Position numbers and translations under genes: made by a program
Origin: Betaproteobacteria bacterium
Lineage (GTDB): Bacteria > Pseudomonadota > Gammaproteobacteria > Burkholderiales > Burkholderiaceae_D
Assembly (NCBI GenBank): GCA_025356395.1
Contig: JANXTA010000046.1
Location: 1 to 35,825 of the forward strand
DNA length: 35,825 nucleotides
Direction: 5' to 3'
Notes under the pieces: generated by a model
What the model saw: the letters and a program-made list of their open reading frames with translations, nothing else
Told to the model about the DNA's origin: nothing
Databases searched by the model: none
Shown here: piece by piece, positions 7,585-15,710 of the stretch
Position numbering within the stretch: the first letter of the stretch is position 1
Layout: each line of letters opens with the position of its first letter

Positions 7585-8484
7585 ATGACCGCCACACGCG
7601 CACTGCTTTCCGAAGGTCGCCGGCATCTGCAGCATGGACCGATCGATCTTCTCATCGAGGCCGAGGGGAATGCGGGCGTCCTCGAGCTTGCCCATGAGCA
7701 GGCGTGGACACGCTTCACGAACATCCTCGACGAGCTGGTACGCGAGCTTCCGCTGCTGAAGACCCGTGTGCACGGCCCCTGCCCGTTGACCGGTCGCGTG
7801 GCACGCCGCATGTGGCTCGCTTGCGAGCCGCATCGCGCACGCTTCATCACGCCGATGGCCGCCGTCGCCGGTTCGGTCGCAGACGAATTGATCGCCTGCT
7901 ATCGACGACCCGGCATCCGTCGTGCGTGGGTCAACAACGGGGGCGATATCGCCTTGTTTCTCGCCAGCGGTGAGGCTGCGCGCGTCGGACTGTTCGCCGA
8001 TCTCGCGCGCTTCGACCCGAGGGGCTGGGACGGGCGCATCGGGGCCGACGGCTGCTTCGAGGTCTCGCACGGGATGCCGGTGCGTGGCATCGCGACCAGC
8101 GGCTGGCGCGGCCGCAGCTTCTCGCTCGGCATCGCCGACAGCGTCACGGTGCTGGCCCGCACCGCGGCCGAGGCGGACGCGGCCGCGACGATGATCGCCA
8201 ACGCAGTCGATCTCGACGATGCGCGCATCGTGCGCAGGCCGGCGTCGATGCTGAAGGACGACAGCGACCTCGGTGACTTGGCAGTCACGGTCGACGTGCC
8301 GTCGCTGGACATCGAGGCGGTGCGCTGTGCTCTTCGATCCGGCCTCCATTACGCCAACGCGTTGCGGGCCGAAGGGCTGATCGATTCGTGTGCCATCGTC
8401 TGTCAGGGCCAGCTCGCGACGAGCGGTCCGCGCGAGGTGTGGCACGCAACTCGCTTCGACGCACAGAGACTGGAAGCCACATGA
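7585..8484 (+). CDS. UPF0280 family protein (ApbE-like)
   Basis: This 299-aa protein of the UPF0280 family is distantly related to ApbE FAD:protein FMN transferases. Seen here are VNNGGD (116-121), which parallels the ApbE glycine/aspartate motif. Also seen are GIATSG (168-173) with a following SLGIADSVTVLA segment, parallel to the ApbE ATSG and late nucleotide/metal regions. The function of UPF0280 proteins is not established. The gene lies 6 bases after hnr and its stop overlaps the next start (ATGA), so it is translationally coupled to the pathway. Because 6-hydroxynicotinate reductase carries covalent flavin in E. barkeri, a role in flavin attachment is attractive but inferred. No signal peptide is evident, unlike many ApbE proteins. 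Confidence 0.85.
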   Translation: MTATRALLSEGRRHLQHGPIDLLIEAEGNAGVLELAHEQAWTRFTNILDELVRELPLLKTRVHGPCPLTGRVARRMWLACEPHRARFITPMAAVAGSVADELIACYRRPGIRRAWVNNGGDIALFLASGEAARVGLFADLARFDPRGWDGRIGADGCFEVSHGMPVRGIATSGWRGRSFSLGIADSVTVLARTAAEADAAATMIANAVDLDDARIVRRPASMLKDDSDLGDLAVTVDVPSLDIEAVRCALRSGLHYANALRAEGLIDSCAIVCQGQLATSGPREVWHATRFDAQRLEAT

Positions 8485-9122
8485 TCGAGATTCGTCGCGT
8501 CCTGACGCAGGTCGAGGACATCCATCACGAATTCGGGCCGGTGCCCGAAGAAGCGCTGCGACGCGGGACGATCGCCATCGTGATGACCAATCCGTTCGCG
8601 GGCCGCTACGTCGAGGACATCGTGCCGATGATGGATGCGTTGACGCCGGTCGGCATCGACATGGCGCAGCAGCTTCGCCAGGCGATGGACGTGCCGGTCG
8701 ACCGGATCGAGAGCTATGGCAAGGGCGCGATCGTCGGCAGTGCCGGCGAACTCGAACACGGTGCGTTGTGGCACGTGCCTGGGGGTTACGCGATGCGCGA
8801 ACTGCTGGGATGGAAGGGTGATCGGGTGGCGTACGCGAAAGGACTGGGCGACGTGAAGACCGGACAAAAAGGCAACGCGCTCGCGATCGTTCCCGCGACC
8901 AAGAAGGTCGGCGGACCCGGCACGATGCTCGACGTCCCGCTGACCCATATCAACGCGTCGTACGTGCGCAGCCACTTCGATGCGATCGAGGTAAAGGTAC
9001 CCGGCGCGCCGGCCGCGGACGAGCTGGTGTTCATCCTCGCGATGTCCACCGGGGCACGCATCCATCAGCGCGTCGGTGGCCTGAAGGCCGCGGACATCGC
9101 GCTGTGGAACGGCCTGCGCTGA
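8481..9122 (+). CDS. AA_synth family protein (PF06684/DUF1185), copy 1
   Basis: This 213-aa protein carries the hallmarks of PF06684: TNPFAGRYVEDI near 34-45, SYGKGAIVGSAGELEHGA near 76-93, and a long VPLTHINASYVRSHFDAIEV segment near 153-172. The family fold is reported as a variant of the Bacillus chorismate mutase fold, and its reaction is unknown. The start at 8481 overlaps the UPF0280 stop by 4 bases. A longer in-frame start at 8388 would sit deep inside that gene and is rejected. A paralogue follows directly. Context suggests a step in nicotinate ring breakdown or product handling, possibly as a complex with the second copy. I cannot assign a reaction. Confidence 0.85.
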   Translation: MIEIRRVLTQVEDIHHEFGPVPEEALRRGTIAIVMTNPFAGRYVEDIVPMMDALTPVGIDMAQQLRQAMDVPVDRIESYGKGAIVGSAGELEHGALWHVPGGYAMRELLGWKGDRVAYAKGLGDVKTGQKGNALAIVPATKKVGGPGTMLDVPLTHINASYVRSHFDAIEVKVPGAPAADELVFILAMSTGARIHQRVGGLKAADIALWNGLR

Positions 9123-9139
9123 AAGAACGAGAGGAAATC

Positions 9140-9724
9140 ATGAAAGCCAGGATCCGCAAGCTGATCGTCCAGGTCGACGAGACCCGCATCGAGATGGGCC
9201 GCGCGATCGATCCGCCGACGCGCCGCGCCCTCGCGATCGCCGTGATCGACAACCCGTACGCAGGTCGTTACGTCGAAGACCTCGACGAGCTGATCGCGAT
9301 CGGTGAAGAGCTCGGCGGACTGCTCGGGGACCGATGCATCGCGGCGCTGGGCATCGTGCCTTCAGAGGCCCAGAGCTACGGCAAGGCCGCGATCGTCGGC
9401 GAGGCCGGTGAGCTCGAACACGCCGCGGCCATCCTGCATCCCAAGCTCGGCGCGCCGTTGCGCAAGGCCGTCGAGAAGGGCGCCGCACTGGTGCCGTCCG
9501 CTAAGAAGCGTGGCGGCTTGGGGACCGCCATCGACGTGCCCATCGGCCACAAGGACGCCGCGTTCGTACGCAGCCACTTCGATGCGATGGAGGCGCGTGT
9601 CAGCGACGCACCGCGCGCCAACGAGATCGTCGTGGCGGTGGTCGTCACCGACAGCGGGCGGCCATTGCCGCGCATCGGTGGCCTGCAGGTCCAAGAAATC
9701 GTGGGTGAAGATGGCCTGCGTTGA
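9140..9724 (+). CDS. AA_synth family protein (PF06684/DUF1185), copy 2
   Basis: This 194-aa paralogue of the preceding protein shares its motif order: DNPYAGRYVEDLDELI, SYGKAAIVGEAGELEHAA, VPIGHKDAAFVRSHFDAMEA and a terminal GGLQVQEIVGEDGLR. It lacks about 20 residues in the middle where copy 1 has a tryptophan-containing insert (RELLGWKGDRVAYAKGL region). A GAGAGGA ribosome site at 9129-9135 supports the ATG at 9140, 17 bases after copy 1. The pairing of two diverged copies suggests a heteromer or two successive activities. It is the last gene before the ABC importer. Confidence 0.85.
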   Translation: MKARIRKLIVQVDETRIEMGRAIDPPTRRALAIAVIDNPYAGRYVEDLDELIAIGEELGGLLGDRCIAALGIVPSEAQSYGKAAIVGEAGELEHAAAILHPKLGAPLRKAVEKGAALVPSAKKRGGLGTAIDVPIGHKDAAFVRSHFDAMEARVSDAPRANEIVVAVVVTDSGRPLPRIGGLQVQEIVGEDGLR

Positions 9725-9734
9725 TCTCGCCAAT

Positions 9735-9760
9735 TCCGTCATTCCCGCGTTCGCGGGGAC
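9735..9760. repeat. Single REP/dRS3-like palindrome
   Basis: A short palindromic unit, CGTCATTCCCGCGTTCGCGG at its core, lies between the second AA_synth gene and the binding-protein gene. It matches the arms of the larger repeat doublets at 11031, 26170 and 31054. It would form a hairpin in the operon mRNA. Confidence 0.65.
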
Positions 9761-9803
9761 TACGAGCCCTCTTCCTCTCTTTCCGCCTTCAGGAGTTGCA
9801 CCC

Positions 9804-11012
9804 ATGAAATCGTCGCGACACATCCGTGCCCTCGCAGCCGTCCTCTTCGTCGGCGTCGCGTTCTCGACGGTCGCCCATGCGCAAGGCGTGATCCGCATCG
9901 GCGAGATCAACAGCTACAAGGCACAACCCGCGTTCCTCGAGCCGTACAAGAAGGGCATGGAACTCGCGGTCGACGAGATCAACGGCGCCGGCGGCATCGA
10001 CGGCAGGAAGCTCGAATTGCTCACGCGCGACGACAACGCGAGTCCCGGCGATGCAGTGCGCGTGGCTGAAGAGCTGATCTCGCGCGAGAAGGTCGACGTG
10101 TTGTCCGGTGCCTTCCTGTCCAACACCGGCCTCGCACTGACCGACTTCGCGAAGCAGAAGAAATTCTTCTACCTCGCCGGCGAGCCGCTGACCGACAAGA
10201 TCATCTGGGGCAGCGGCAACAGGTACACGTTCCGCTTGCGGCCCGGCACTTACATGCAGGCCGCGATGCTGGTGCCGGAAGCCGTCAAGCTGCACAAGAA
10301 GCGCTGGGCGCTGGTGTACCCCAACTACGAGTACGGCCAGTCCGCGGTCGCCGCGTTCAAGGAATTGCTGAAGGCCGCACAGCCCGACGTCGAGTTCGTC
10401 GTCGAGCAGGCGCCGCCGCTCGGCAAGCTCGATGCCGGCAGCGTGGTCCAGGCGCTGTCCGATGCCAAGCCCGATGCGATCTTCAATGTGCTGTTCGGCG
10501 CCGACCTCTCGAAGTTCGTCCGTGAAGGCAACACGCGCGGCCTGTTCCAGGGGCGCGAAGTGGTGAGCGTGCTGACCGGCGAGCCCGAGTATCTCGACCC
10601 GCTGAAGGACGAGTCGCCGAACGGCTGGATCGTCACCGGCTACCCGTGGTACGGCATCCAGACTCCGGAGCACAAGGCGTTCTTCCTCGCGTATCACGCC
10701 AAGTACAACGACTACCCACGCCTTGGGTCGGTGGTGGGCTACACGATGATCAAATCGCTCGCGGCTGGCATCAGGAAGGCCAAGAGCACCGACAGCGACA
10801 AGCTGGCCGCTGCCTTCGTCGGCCTGTCGGTCGACTCGCCGTTCGGCAAGATCAGCTATCGCGCGCAGGACCATCAGTCGACGATGGGTGCGTTCGTGGG
10901 CAAGACGAAGAACGAAGGTGGGAAGGGCGTGATGGTCGACTACACGTATTTCGACGGCGCGAAGTTCCTGCCGTCGGATGCCGAGGTGAAGAAGCTGCGC
11001 GCTGTGGATTGA
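9804..11012 (+). CDS. ABC transporter substrate-binding protein (HAAT/LivK type)
   Basis: This 402-aa periplasmic binding protein is of the branched-chain amino acid type (type I fold, Peripla_BP_6). A signal peptide of about 28 residues ends in VAHAQ, with likely cleavage after AHA. The start IRIGEINSYKAQPAFLEPYKKGM and the segment INGAGGIDGRKLELLTRDDN are typical. An AGGAG site at 9791-9795 fixes the ATG at 9804. It is followed by fused permease and two ATPase genes. In this setting the ligand is more likely nicotinate, nicotinamide or a related pyridine than leucine, which is context inference. A long in-frame upstream extension overlapping the AA_synth gene was discarded. Confidence 0.92.
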   Translation: MKSSRHIRALAAVLFVGVAFSTVAHAQGVIRIGEINSYKAQPAFLEPYKKGMELAVDEINGAGGIDGRKLELLTRDDNASPGDAVRVAEELISREKVDVLSGAFLSNTGLALTDFAKQKKFFYLAGEPLTDKIIWGSGNRYTFRLRPGTYMQAAMLVPEAVKLHKKRWALVYPNYEYGQSAVAAFKELLKAAQPDVEFVVEQAPPLGKLDAGSVVQALSDAKPDAIFNVLFGADLSKFVREGNTRGLFQGREVVSVLTGEPEYLDPLKDESPNGWIVTGYPWYGIQTPEHKAFFLAYHAKYNDYPRLGSVVGYTMIKSLAAGIRKAKSTDSDKLAAAFVGLSVDSPFGKISYRAQDHQSTMGAFVGKTKNEGGKGVMVDYTYFDGAKFLPSDAEVKKLRAVD

Positions 11013-11030
11013 CGATCGTGAAAAGGAGTG

Positions 11031-11114
11031 TGTCATCCCGGCGAGGGCCGGGCCCCGATTCATTTGATACGCGGGGGTACCGGCAATTGGGCCCCGGCGT
11101 TCGCCGGGGTGACA
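11031..11114. repeat. REP-like inverted-repeat doublet between binding protein and permease genes
   Basis: This 84-bp element has a left arm GTCATCCCGGCGAGGGCCGG from 11032 and an inverted right arm ending GTTCGCCGGGGTGAC, with a non-palindromic centre. Related elements occur at 26170 and 31054. It separates the binding-protein gene from the permease gene within one operon and should form stable mRNA hairpins. Confidence 0.75.
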
Positions 11115-11124
11115 AGGAAGTGGC

Positions 11125-13014
11125 ATGACCCTCTCCGGCTTCCTCGTCCAGCTCCTCAACGGCCTGTCCGCCGCGTCGTCGCTGTTCCTCGTCGGTGCAG
11201 GCCTGTCGCTGATCTTCGGCGTGACCCGCATCGTCAACTTCGCGCACGGGTCGTTCTACATGCTGGGCATCTACATCGCCTACACGCTGACGGACAGATT
11301 TGGCGGCGGCGTGTGGTTCTGGCCGTCGTTGCTGATCGCCGCGCTCGCAGTCGGCCTGATCGGCGGACTCGTCGAGATGCTGCTACTGCGACGGATCTAT
11401 CGCGCGCCCGAACTGTTCCAGCTCCTCGCCACCTTCGCGCTGATGCTGGTCATCAAGGACGCGGCGCTGTGGATCTGGGGACCCGAAGACCTGCTCGGTC
11501 CCCGCGCACCGGGCTTCACCGGAGCCATCGACGTCCTCGGTCGCCGCTTCCCGAGCTACGACCTGGTCCTGATCGTGATCGGCCCGCTCGTGCTCGGACT
11601 GCTGTGGCTGCTGCTGACCAGGACGCGCTGGGGCACGCTGGTGCGCGCCGCCACGCAGGACCGCGAGATGGTCGGCGCCCTCGGCGTCAACCAGGCGTGG
11701 CTGTTCACGGCCGTGTTCGCACTCGGCACGATGCTGGCGGGGCTCGGCGGCGCGTTGCAGTTGCCGCGCGAGCCGGCCAACCTCGGCCTCGACCTGTCGA
11801 CCGTCGGCGATGCGTTCGTGGTCGTCGTCGTCGGGGGTCTCGGATCGATCCCCGGGGCGTACGTCGCCGCGCTGCTGATCGCCGAGGTCAAGGCGATCTG
11901 CGTGGGCATCGGCAACGTGGATCTGTGGGGCTACACCTTCTCGTTCTCGAAGCTGACGCTGGTCGTCGAGTTCCTCGTGATGGCCGTCGTGCTGGTCGTG
12001 CGACCGTGGGGACTGATGGGGCGGCCGCAAGCGGTCAGCCGTAGCGCGGCGCCCGCCGAAGCACCTCAGCGTCCTGCCGATCGACCGCTCAAGATCGCGG
12101 CGACGGTGTTGTTGATCGCGCTACTCGCCTGGCCTTTCGTCACCGCGAGCTCGCCGTACCTGACGGTGCTCGCGATCGACCTGCTCACCGCGACGCTGTT
12201 CGCCGTGAGCCTGCACTTCATCATGGGTCCGGCTGGCATGCACTCGTTCGGTCACGCGGCCTACTTCGGCCTGGGTGCCTACGGCGCGGCATTGCTGGTC
12301 CGATCGATCGGCTTGCCGATGGAACTGGCGCTGGTGCTCTCGCCCTTCGTCGCGGTGCTCGGCGCGATCGTCTTCGGCTGGTTCTGCGTGCGACTGTCGG
12401 GCGTCTATCTCGCGATGCTCACGCTCGCGTTCTCGCAGATCGTCTGGTCGATCGTATTCCAGTGGGACGACTTCACCGGCGGCAGCAACGGACTCACCGG
12501 CGTGTGGCCAGCCGCGTGGCTTGCGGACAAGCGCGTCTACTACTACCTCACGCTCGCGCTGGTCGTGCTCGGCGTGCTGGCGATCCGCCGCGCGCTGTTC
12601 TCACCCTTCGGCTACGCGATGCGTGCGGGTCGCGACTCGCCGATTCGGGCCGACGCGATCGGCATCGATGTCAAGCGCGTGCAGTGGGTCGCGTTCGTGA
12701 TCGCCGCGCTGTTCGCGGGGCTCGCCGGCGCGCTCTACGCGTTCTCGAAGGGCAGCATCTCGCCCGACACGATCTCGGTCAACCGCTCGGTCGACGGCCT
12801 CGTGATGGTCCTGCTCGGCGGGTTGCAGACGCTGGCCGGTCCGATCGTCGGGGCGGTGACGTTCACGTGGCTGCAGGACGCGGTCGCGCGCAACACCGAC
12901 TACTGGCGGGCCGTGCTGGGCAGCATCATCCTGCTGCTGGTGTTGGTGTTCCCGCAGGGTATCGCGGGCTTCTTCAGTCAGCTCTTCGAGCGCCGTCGAA
13001 AGGTGTCCGCGTGA
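11125..13014 (+). CDS. Fused branched-chain-type ABC permease (LivH-LivM)
   Basis: This 629-aa inner-membrane protein joins two permease domains usually encoded by separate genes. Residues 1 to about 295 are LivH-like, with GAGLSLIFGVTRIVNFAHGS near 24-43 and ALGTMLAGLGGAL. A soluble linker rich in Ala, Pro and Arg (about 298-320) leads to a LivM-like half with GPAGMHSFGHAAYFGLGAYG near 367-386 and a typical RAGRDSPIRADAIGID coupling loop. Together they would form both membrane subunits of the importer. The ATG at 11125 follows a GGAAG site. The stop overlaps the livG start (GTGA). Such fusions are known in this transporter family, so the fusion is not itself unusual. Confidence 0.92.
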   Translation: MTLSGFLVQLLNGLSAASSLFLVGAGLSLIFGVTRIVNFAHGSFYMLGIYIAYTLTDRFGGGVWFWPSLLIAALAVGLIGGLVEMLLLRRIYRAPELFQLLATFALMLVIKDAALWIWGPEDLLGPRAPGFTGAIDVLGRRFPSYDLVLIVIGPLVLGLLWLLLTRTRWGTLVRAATQDREMVGALGVNQAWLFTAVFALGTMLAGLGGALQLPREPANLGLDLSTVGDAFVVVVVGGLGSIPGAYVAALLIAEVKAICVGIGNVDLWGYTFSFSKLTLVVEFLVMAVVLVVRPWGLMGRPQAVSRSAAPAEAPQRPADRPLKIAATVLLIALLAWPFVTASSPYLTVLAIDLLTATLFAVSLHFIMGPAGMHSFGHAAYFGLGAYGAALLVRSIGLPMELALVLSPFVAVLGAIVFGWFCVRLSGVYLAMLTLAFSQIVWSIVFQWDDFTGGSNGLTGVWPAAWLADKRVYYYLTLALVVLGVLAIRRALFSPFGYAMRAGRDSPIRADAIGIDVKRVQWVAFVIAALFAGLAGALYAFSKGSISPDTISVNRSVDGLVMVLLGGLQTLAGPIVGAVTFTWLQDAVARNTDYWRAVLGSIILLLVLVFPQGIAGFFSQLFERRRKVSA

Positions 13015-13784
13015 GCCTCCTCGAAGTCACGGGCCTCGGCAAATCCTTTGGCGGCAATCGTGCGGTCGACGGCATCACGTTCTCGCTCGATACCGGCGAA
13101 CTGCTCGCGCTGATCGGACCCAACGGGGCCGGCAAGTCGACGACCTTCAACATGGTCAACGGGCAGCTTCGTGCGGATTCGGGCTCGATCAAGCTCGACG
13201 GTGTGGAGCTGATCGGCCGCAAGCCTCGCGACATCTGGCATCGCGGCGTCGGTCGCACGTTCCAGATCGCCGAGACCTTCGCGTCGCTGACCGTCGTCGA
13301 GAACGTGCAGATGGCCCTGTTGTCGGCCGACTCGAAGCTTTATTCGTTCTTCAGGCGGGCGGCCGATCACAAGCGTGACGAAGCGTTGAGCCTGCTCGAC
13401 CAGGTCGGCATGAAGGTCCAGGCGGACCGGCCCTGCAGCGTGCTCGCCTACGGCGACGTCAAGCGCGTCGAGCTTGCGATCGCGATGGCCAATTCGCCGA
13501 AGCTGCTGCTGATGGACGAGCCCACGGCAGGCATGGCGCCGAAGGAACGCAACGAACTGATCGTGCTGACCAAGCAACTGGTGATCGATCGCGGGATGGC
13601 CGTGCTGTTCACTGAGCACAGCATGGACGTCGTGTTTGCGTATGCCGATCGCATGATCGTGCTGGCGCGTGGTCGCCTGATCGCGGAGGGCAAGCCGATG
13701 GAGATCCGCGATCACCCGAAGGTGCAGGAGGTGTACTTCGGCAGCGGCAAGACCTTCGAAAAGCTGAAGGCGCAGGTCGCGTAA
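13011..13784 (+). CDS. livG: Branched-chain-type ABC transporter ATPase LivG
   Basis: This 257-aa ATPase has Walker A GPNGAGKST at 36-44, a diverged signature region AYGDVKRVELAIAM, and Walker B LLLMDEPTAGM. The histidine switch is in FTEHSMDVVF. The LivG-type insert between Walker A and the signature is present (RTFQIAETFASLTVVENV). The GTG start at 13011 overlaps the permease stop by 4 bases. An in-frame extension back to 12462 lies within the permease and is not used. With LivF it should energise import by the fused permease. Confidence 0.94.
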   Translation: MSLLEVTGLGKSFGGNRAVDGITFSLDTGELLALIGPNGAGKSTTFNMVNGQLRADSGSIKLDGVELIGRKPRDIWHRGVGRTFQIAETFASLTVVENVQMALLSADSKLYSFFRRAADHKRDEALSLLDQVGMKVQADRPCSVLAYGDVKRVELAIAMANSPKLLLMDEPTAGMAPKERNELIVLTKQLVIDRGMAVLFTEHSMDVVFAYADRMIVLARGRLIAEGKPMEIRDHPKVQEVYFGSGKTFEKLKAQVA

Positions 13785-14509
13785 TGGAGGCTCTGCTCGA
13801 AGCGAAGTCCCTCGAAGCCTGGTACGGCGTCGCGCAGATCCTGTTCGACGTCGACCTCGACGTGCGACGCGGCGAGGTCGTGGCACTGATGGGTCGCAAC
13901 GGCGCCGGCAAGTCGACTACGCTGAAGGCCTTGATGGGCTTGCTGGCCAAGCGCAAGGGCAGCATCCGCTTCCTCGGCCACGACGTCTCGAAGGCCGAGC
14001 CGCACGACGTCGCGCGACTGGGCCTGGGATACGTGCCCGAGGACCGGCGCGTGTTCGGTGACCTGACCGTGCTCGAGAATCTCGAAGTGGGACGTCAGCC
14101 CGCCCGCCAGTGGGCCGACGGGACCGATGCGCCGCTGTGGACCGAGGCGCGTCTTTTCAAGCTCTTCCCCAACCTCGGCGAGATGCCCGATCGTCCCGGC
14201 GGCCGCATGAGCGGCGGCGAACAGCAGATGCTGACCGTCGCGCGCACGTTGATGGGCAATCCCTACCTCGTGCTGCTCGACGAGCCTTCCGAGGGCGTGG
14301 CCCCCGTGATCGTCGAGCAGATGGCGCACATGATCCTCGAGCTGAAGGCGCAAGGCGTGAGCATCCTGCTGAGCGAGCAGAACATGCACTTCGCGGAGCT
14401 GGTCAGCGATCGGGCCTACGTGCTCGAGAAGGGCCAGATTCGCTGGAGCGGCACGATGGCCGCGCTGGCTGAAGCCGAGGACGTTCGTCGTGCCTACCTG
14501 AGCGTTTGA
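13784..14509 (+). CDS. livF: Branched-chain-type ABC transporter ATPase LivF
   Basis: This 241-aa ATPase has Walker A GRNGAGKST near 37-45, signature MSGGEQQML, Walker B LVLLDEPSEGV and switch region LLSEQNMHF. The conserved LivF-like GYVPEDRRVFGDLTVLENL segment is present. Its ATG overlaps the livG stop (TAATG), indicating coupled translation. It completes a four-protein importer and is followed 18 bases later by the nicotinamidase gene. Confidence 0.94.
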   Translation: MEALLEAKSLEAWYGVAQILFDVDLDVRRGEVVALMGRNGAGKSTTLKALMGLLAKRKGSIRFLGHDVSKAEPHDVARLGLGYVPEDRRVFGDLTVLENLEVGRQPARQWADGTDAPLWTEARLFKLFPNLGEMPDRPGGRMSGGEQQMLTVARTLMGNPYLVLLDEPSEGVAPVIVEQMAHMILELKAQGVSILLSEQNMHFAELVSDRAYVLEKGQIRWSGTMAALAEAEDVRRAYLSV

Positions 14510-14527
14510 TCGACCGGAGAATCCGTC

Positions 14528-15226
14528 ATGAAAATCATCCTGATCGCCCTGCTCCTGTGCCTCTCGGCTGCGACGCACGCCGCTGACAAGCCCATCGTAG
14601 CCGGTTCGAAAGCGGCGCTGATCGTCGTCGATGTGCAGAACTGCTTCGTCGAGGGCGGCACGTTGCCGGTGAAGGACGGCATGGCCGTCGTGCCGGTGAT
14701 CAACAAGCTTGCGCCCGCGTTCGAGAACATCGTCGTCACGCAGGACTGGCACACGCCCGGCCACGCGTCGTTCGCGAGCAGCCATGCGGGCAAGAAGCCC
14801 TTCGAGACGACCGCGATGCCTTACGGCACGCAGGTGCTGTGGCCCGATCACTGCGTACAGGGCACGCCCGATGCGGCGTTGGTCAAGGCGCTGACGTTGC
14901 CCACGGCGCAGCTGATCATCCGCAAGGGTTTCCACAAGGACGTCGACAGCTACTCGGCGTTCGAGGAAGCCGACCACAAAACCAGCACCGGACTCGCGGC
15001 CTATCTCAAGGCGCGTGGCATCCGCACGGTCTTCGTCGTCGGCCTCGCGACCGACTTCTGCGTGGCCTGGACTGCGATGGACGCCCGCAAGGCCGGCTTC
15101 GAGACCTTCGTCATCGAGGATGCCGCGCGGGCCATCGACCTCAACGGCTCGCTCGCCGCTGCGATGGGATCGATGAAGAAGGCCGGCGTGAAGGTCATCG
15201 AGTCGAGTGCTGTCTCGACCCCTTGA
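14528..15226 (+). CDS. pncA: Nicotinamidase (isochorismatase family) with signal peptide
   Basis: This 232-aa cysteine hydrolase is predicted to convert nicotinamide to nicotinate and ammonia. The catalytic triad is readable as D35 (VVDVQN), K133 (IIRKGF) and C178 (ATDFCV). Metal ligands are D73, H75 and probably H86 in the QDWHTPGHASF region. The WPDHCVQGT segment is typical of PncA. The N-terminal 19 residues form a clear signal peptide (hydrophobic core, then ATHA before AD), so the enzyme should work in the periplasm, whereas PncA is usually cytoplasmic. A GGAGA site precedes the ATG. It lies between the importer and nicotinate dehydrogenase genes, consistent with feeding nicotinate to uptake. 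Confidence 0.9.
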   Translation: MKIILIALLLCLSAATHAADKPIVAGSKAALIVVDVQNCFVEGGTLPVKDGMAVVPVINKLAPAFENIVVTQDWHTPGHASFASSHAGKKPFETTAMPYGTQVLWPDHCVQGTPDAALVKALTLPTAQLIIRKGFHKDVDSYSAFEEADHKTSTGLAAYLKARGIRTVFVVGLATDFCVAWTAMDARKAGFETFVIEDAARAIDLNGSLAAAMGSMKKAGVKVIESSAVSTP

Positions 15227-15242
15227 CGCCGTTCGACGATCG

Positions 15243-15710
15243 ATGACCTTCTCGCTGACCGTCAACGGCCGGACCCACGCGCTCGACCTGCCGCGCGAAG
15301 CATCGCTGATGCACGTGCTGCGCAACGATCTTGCGTTGAACGGCCCGAAGTACGGATGCGGCCTCGGCCAGTGCGGCGCGTGCACGGTCCTCGTCGACGG
15401 CATCGCGGCCCGTTCCTGCGTGATCCCGGCCTCGCAGATGGAAGGTCGCGACATCGTGACGCTCGAAGGTCTCGGCACTCTCGACGATCCGCATCCGGTG
15501 CAGCAGGCCTTCATCGACGCGCAGGCCGCCCAGTGCGGCTACTGCCTCAACGGCATGATCATGGCGACGGTGGCCTTGCTGTCGCATACCCCGCAGCCCA
15601 ACGAGGTCCAGGTCCGACAGGCGCTGTCGCACAACCTCTGCCGCTGCGGCACGCACGTCGAGATCGTGACCGCCGTGCTGCGCGCGAGCGCGCTGATGAG
15701 CCCGGCATGA
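15243..15710 (+). CDS. nicA: Nicotinate dehydrogenase small subunit, 2Fe-2S (NicA-like)
   Basis: This 155-aa electron-transfer subunit of the xanthine dehydrogenase family has two [2Fe-2S] sites. The plant-ferredoxin-type site uses C39, C44, C47 and C59. The helical-domain site uses C98, C101, C133 and C135. It should relay electrons from the molybdenum site of the large subunit to its cytochrome c domains during hydroxylation of nicotinate to 6-hydroxynicotinate, as in Pseudomonas putida NicAB. The ATG at 15243 gives the family N-terminus (MTFSLTVNGR). An upstream in-frame start at 15207 overlaps the nicotinamidase. The stop overlaps the next gene (ATGA). A related IorA-like role on another N-heterocycle is possible, but context favours nicotinate. 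Confidence 0.9.
   Translation: MTFSLTVNGRTHALDLPREASLMHVLRNDLALNGPKYGCGLGQCGACTVLVDGIAARSCVIPASQMEGRDIVTLEGLGTLDDPHPVQQAFIDAQAAQCGYCLNGMIMATVALLSHTPQPNEVQVRQALSHNLCRCGTHVEIVTAVLRASALMSPA

Noticed and set aside
6703-8445. 580-codon open frame on the minus strand opposite hnr and the UPF0280 gene
   Set aside because: It is the antisense shadow of two well-supported genes in GC-rich DNA. The translation is His/Arg/Asp-rich low-complexity sequence with no family features.
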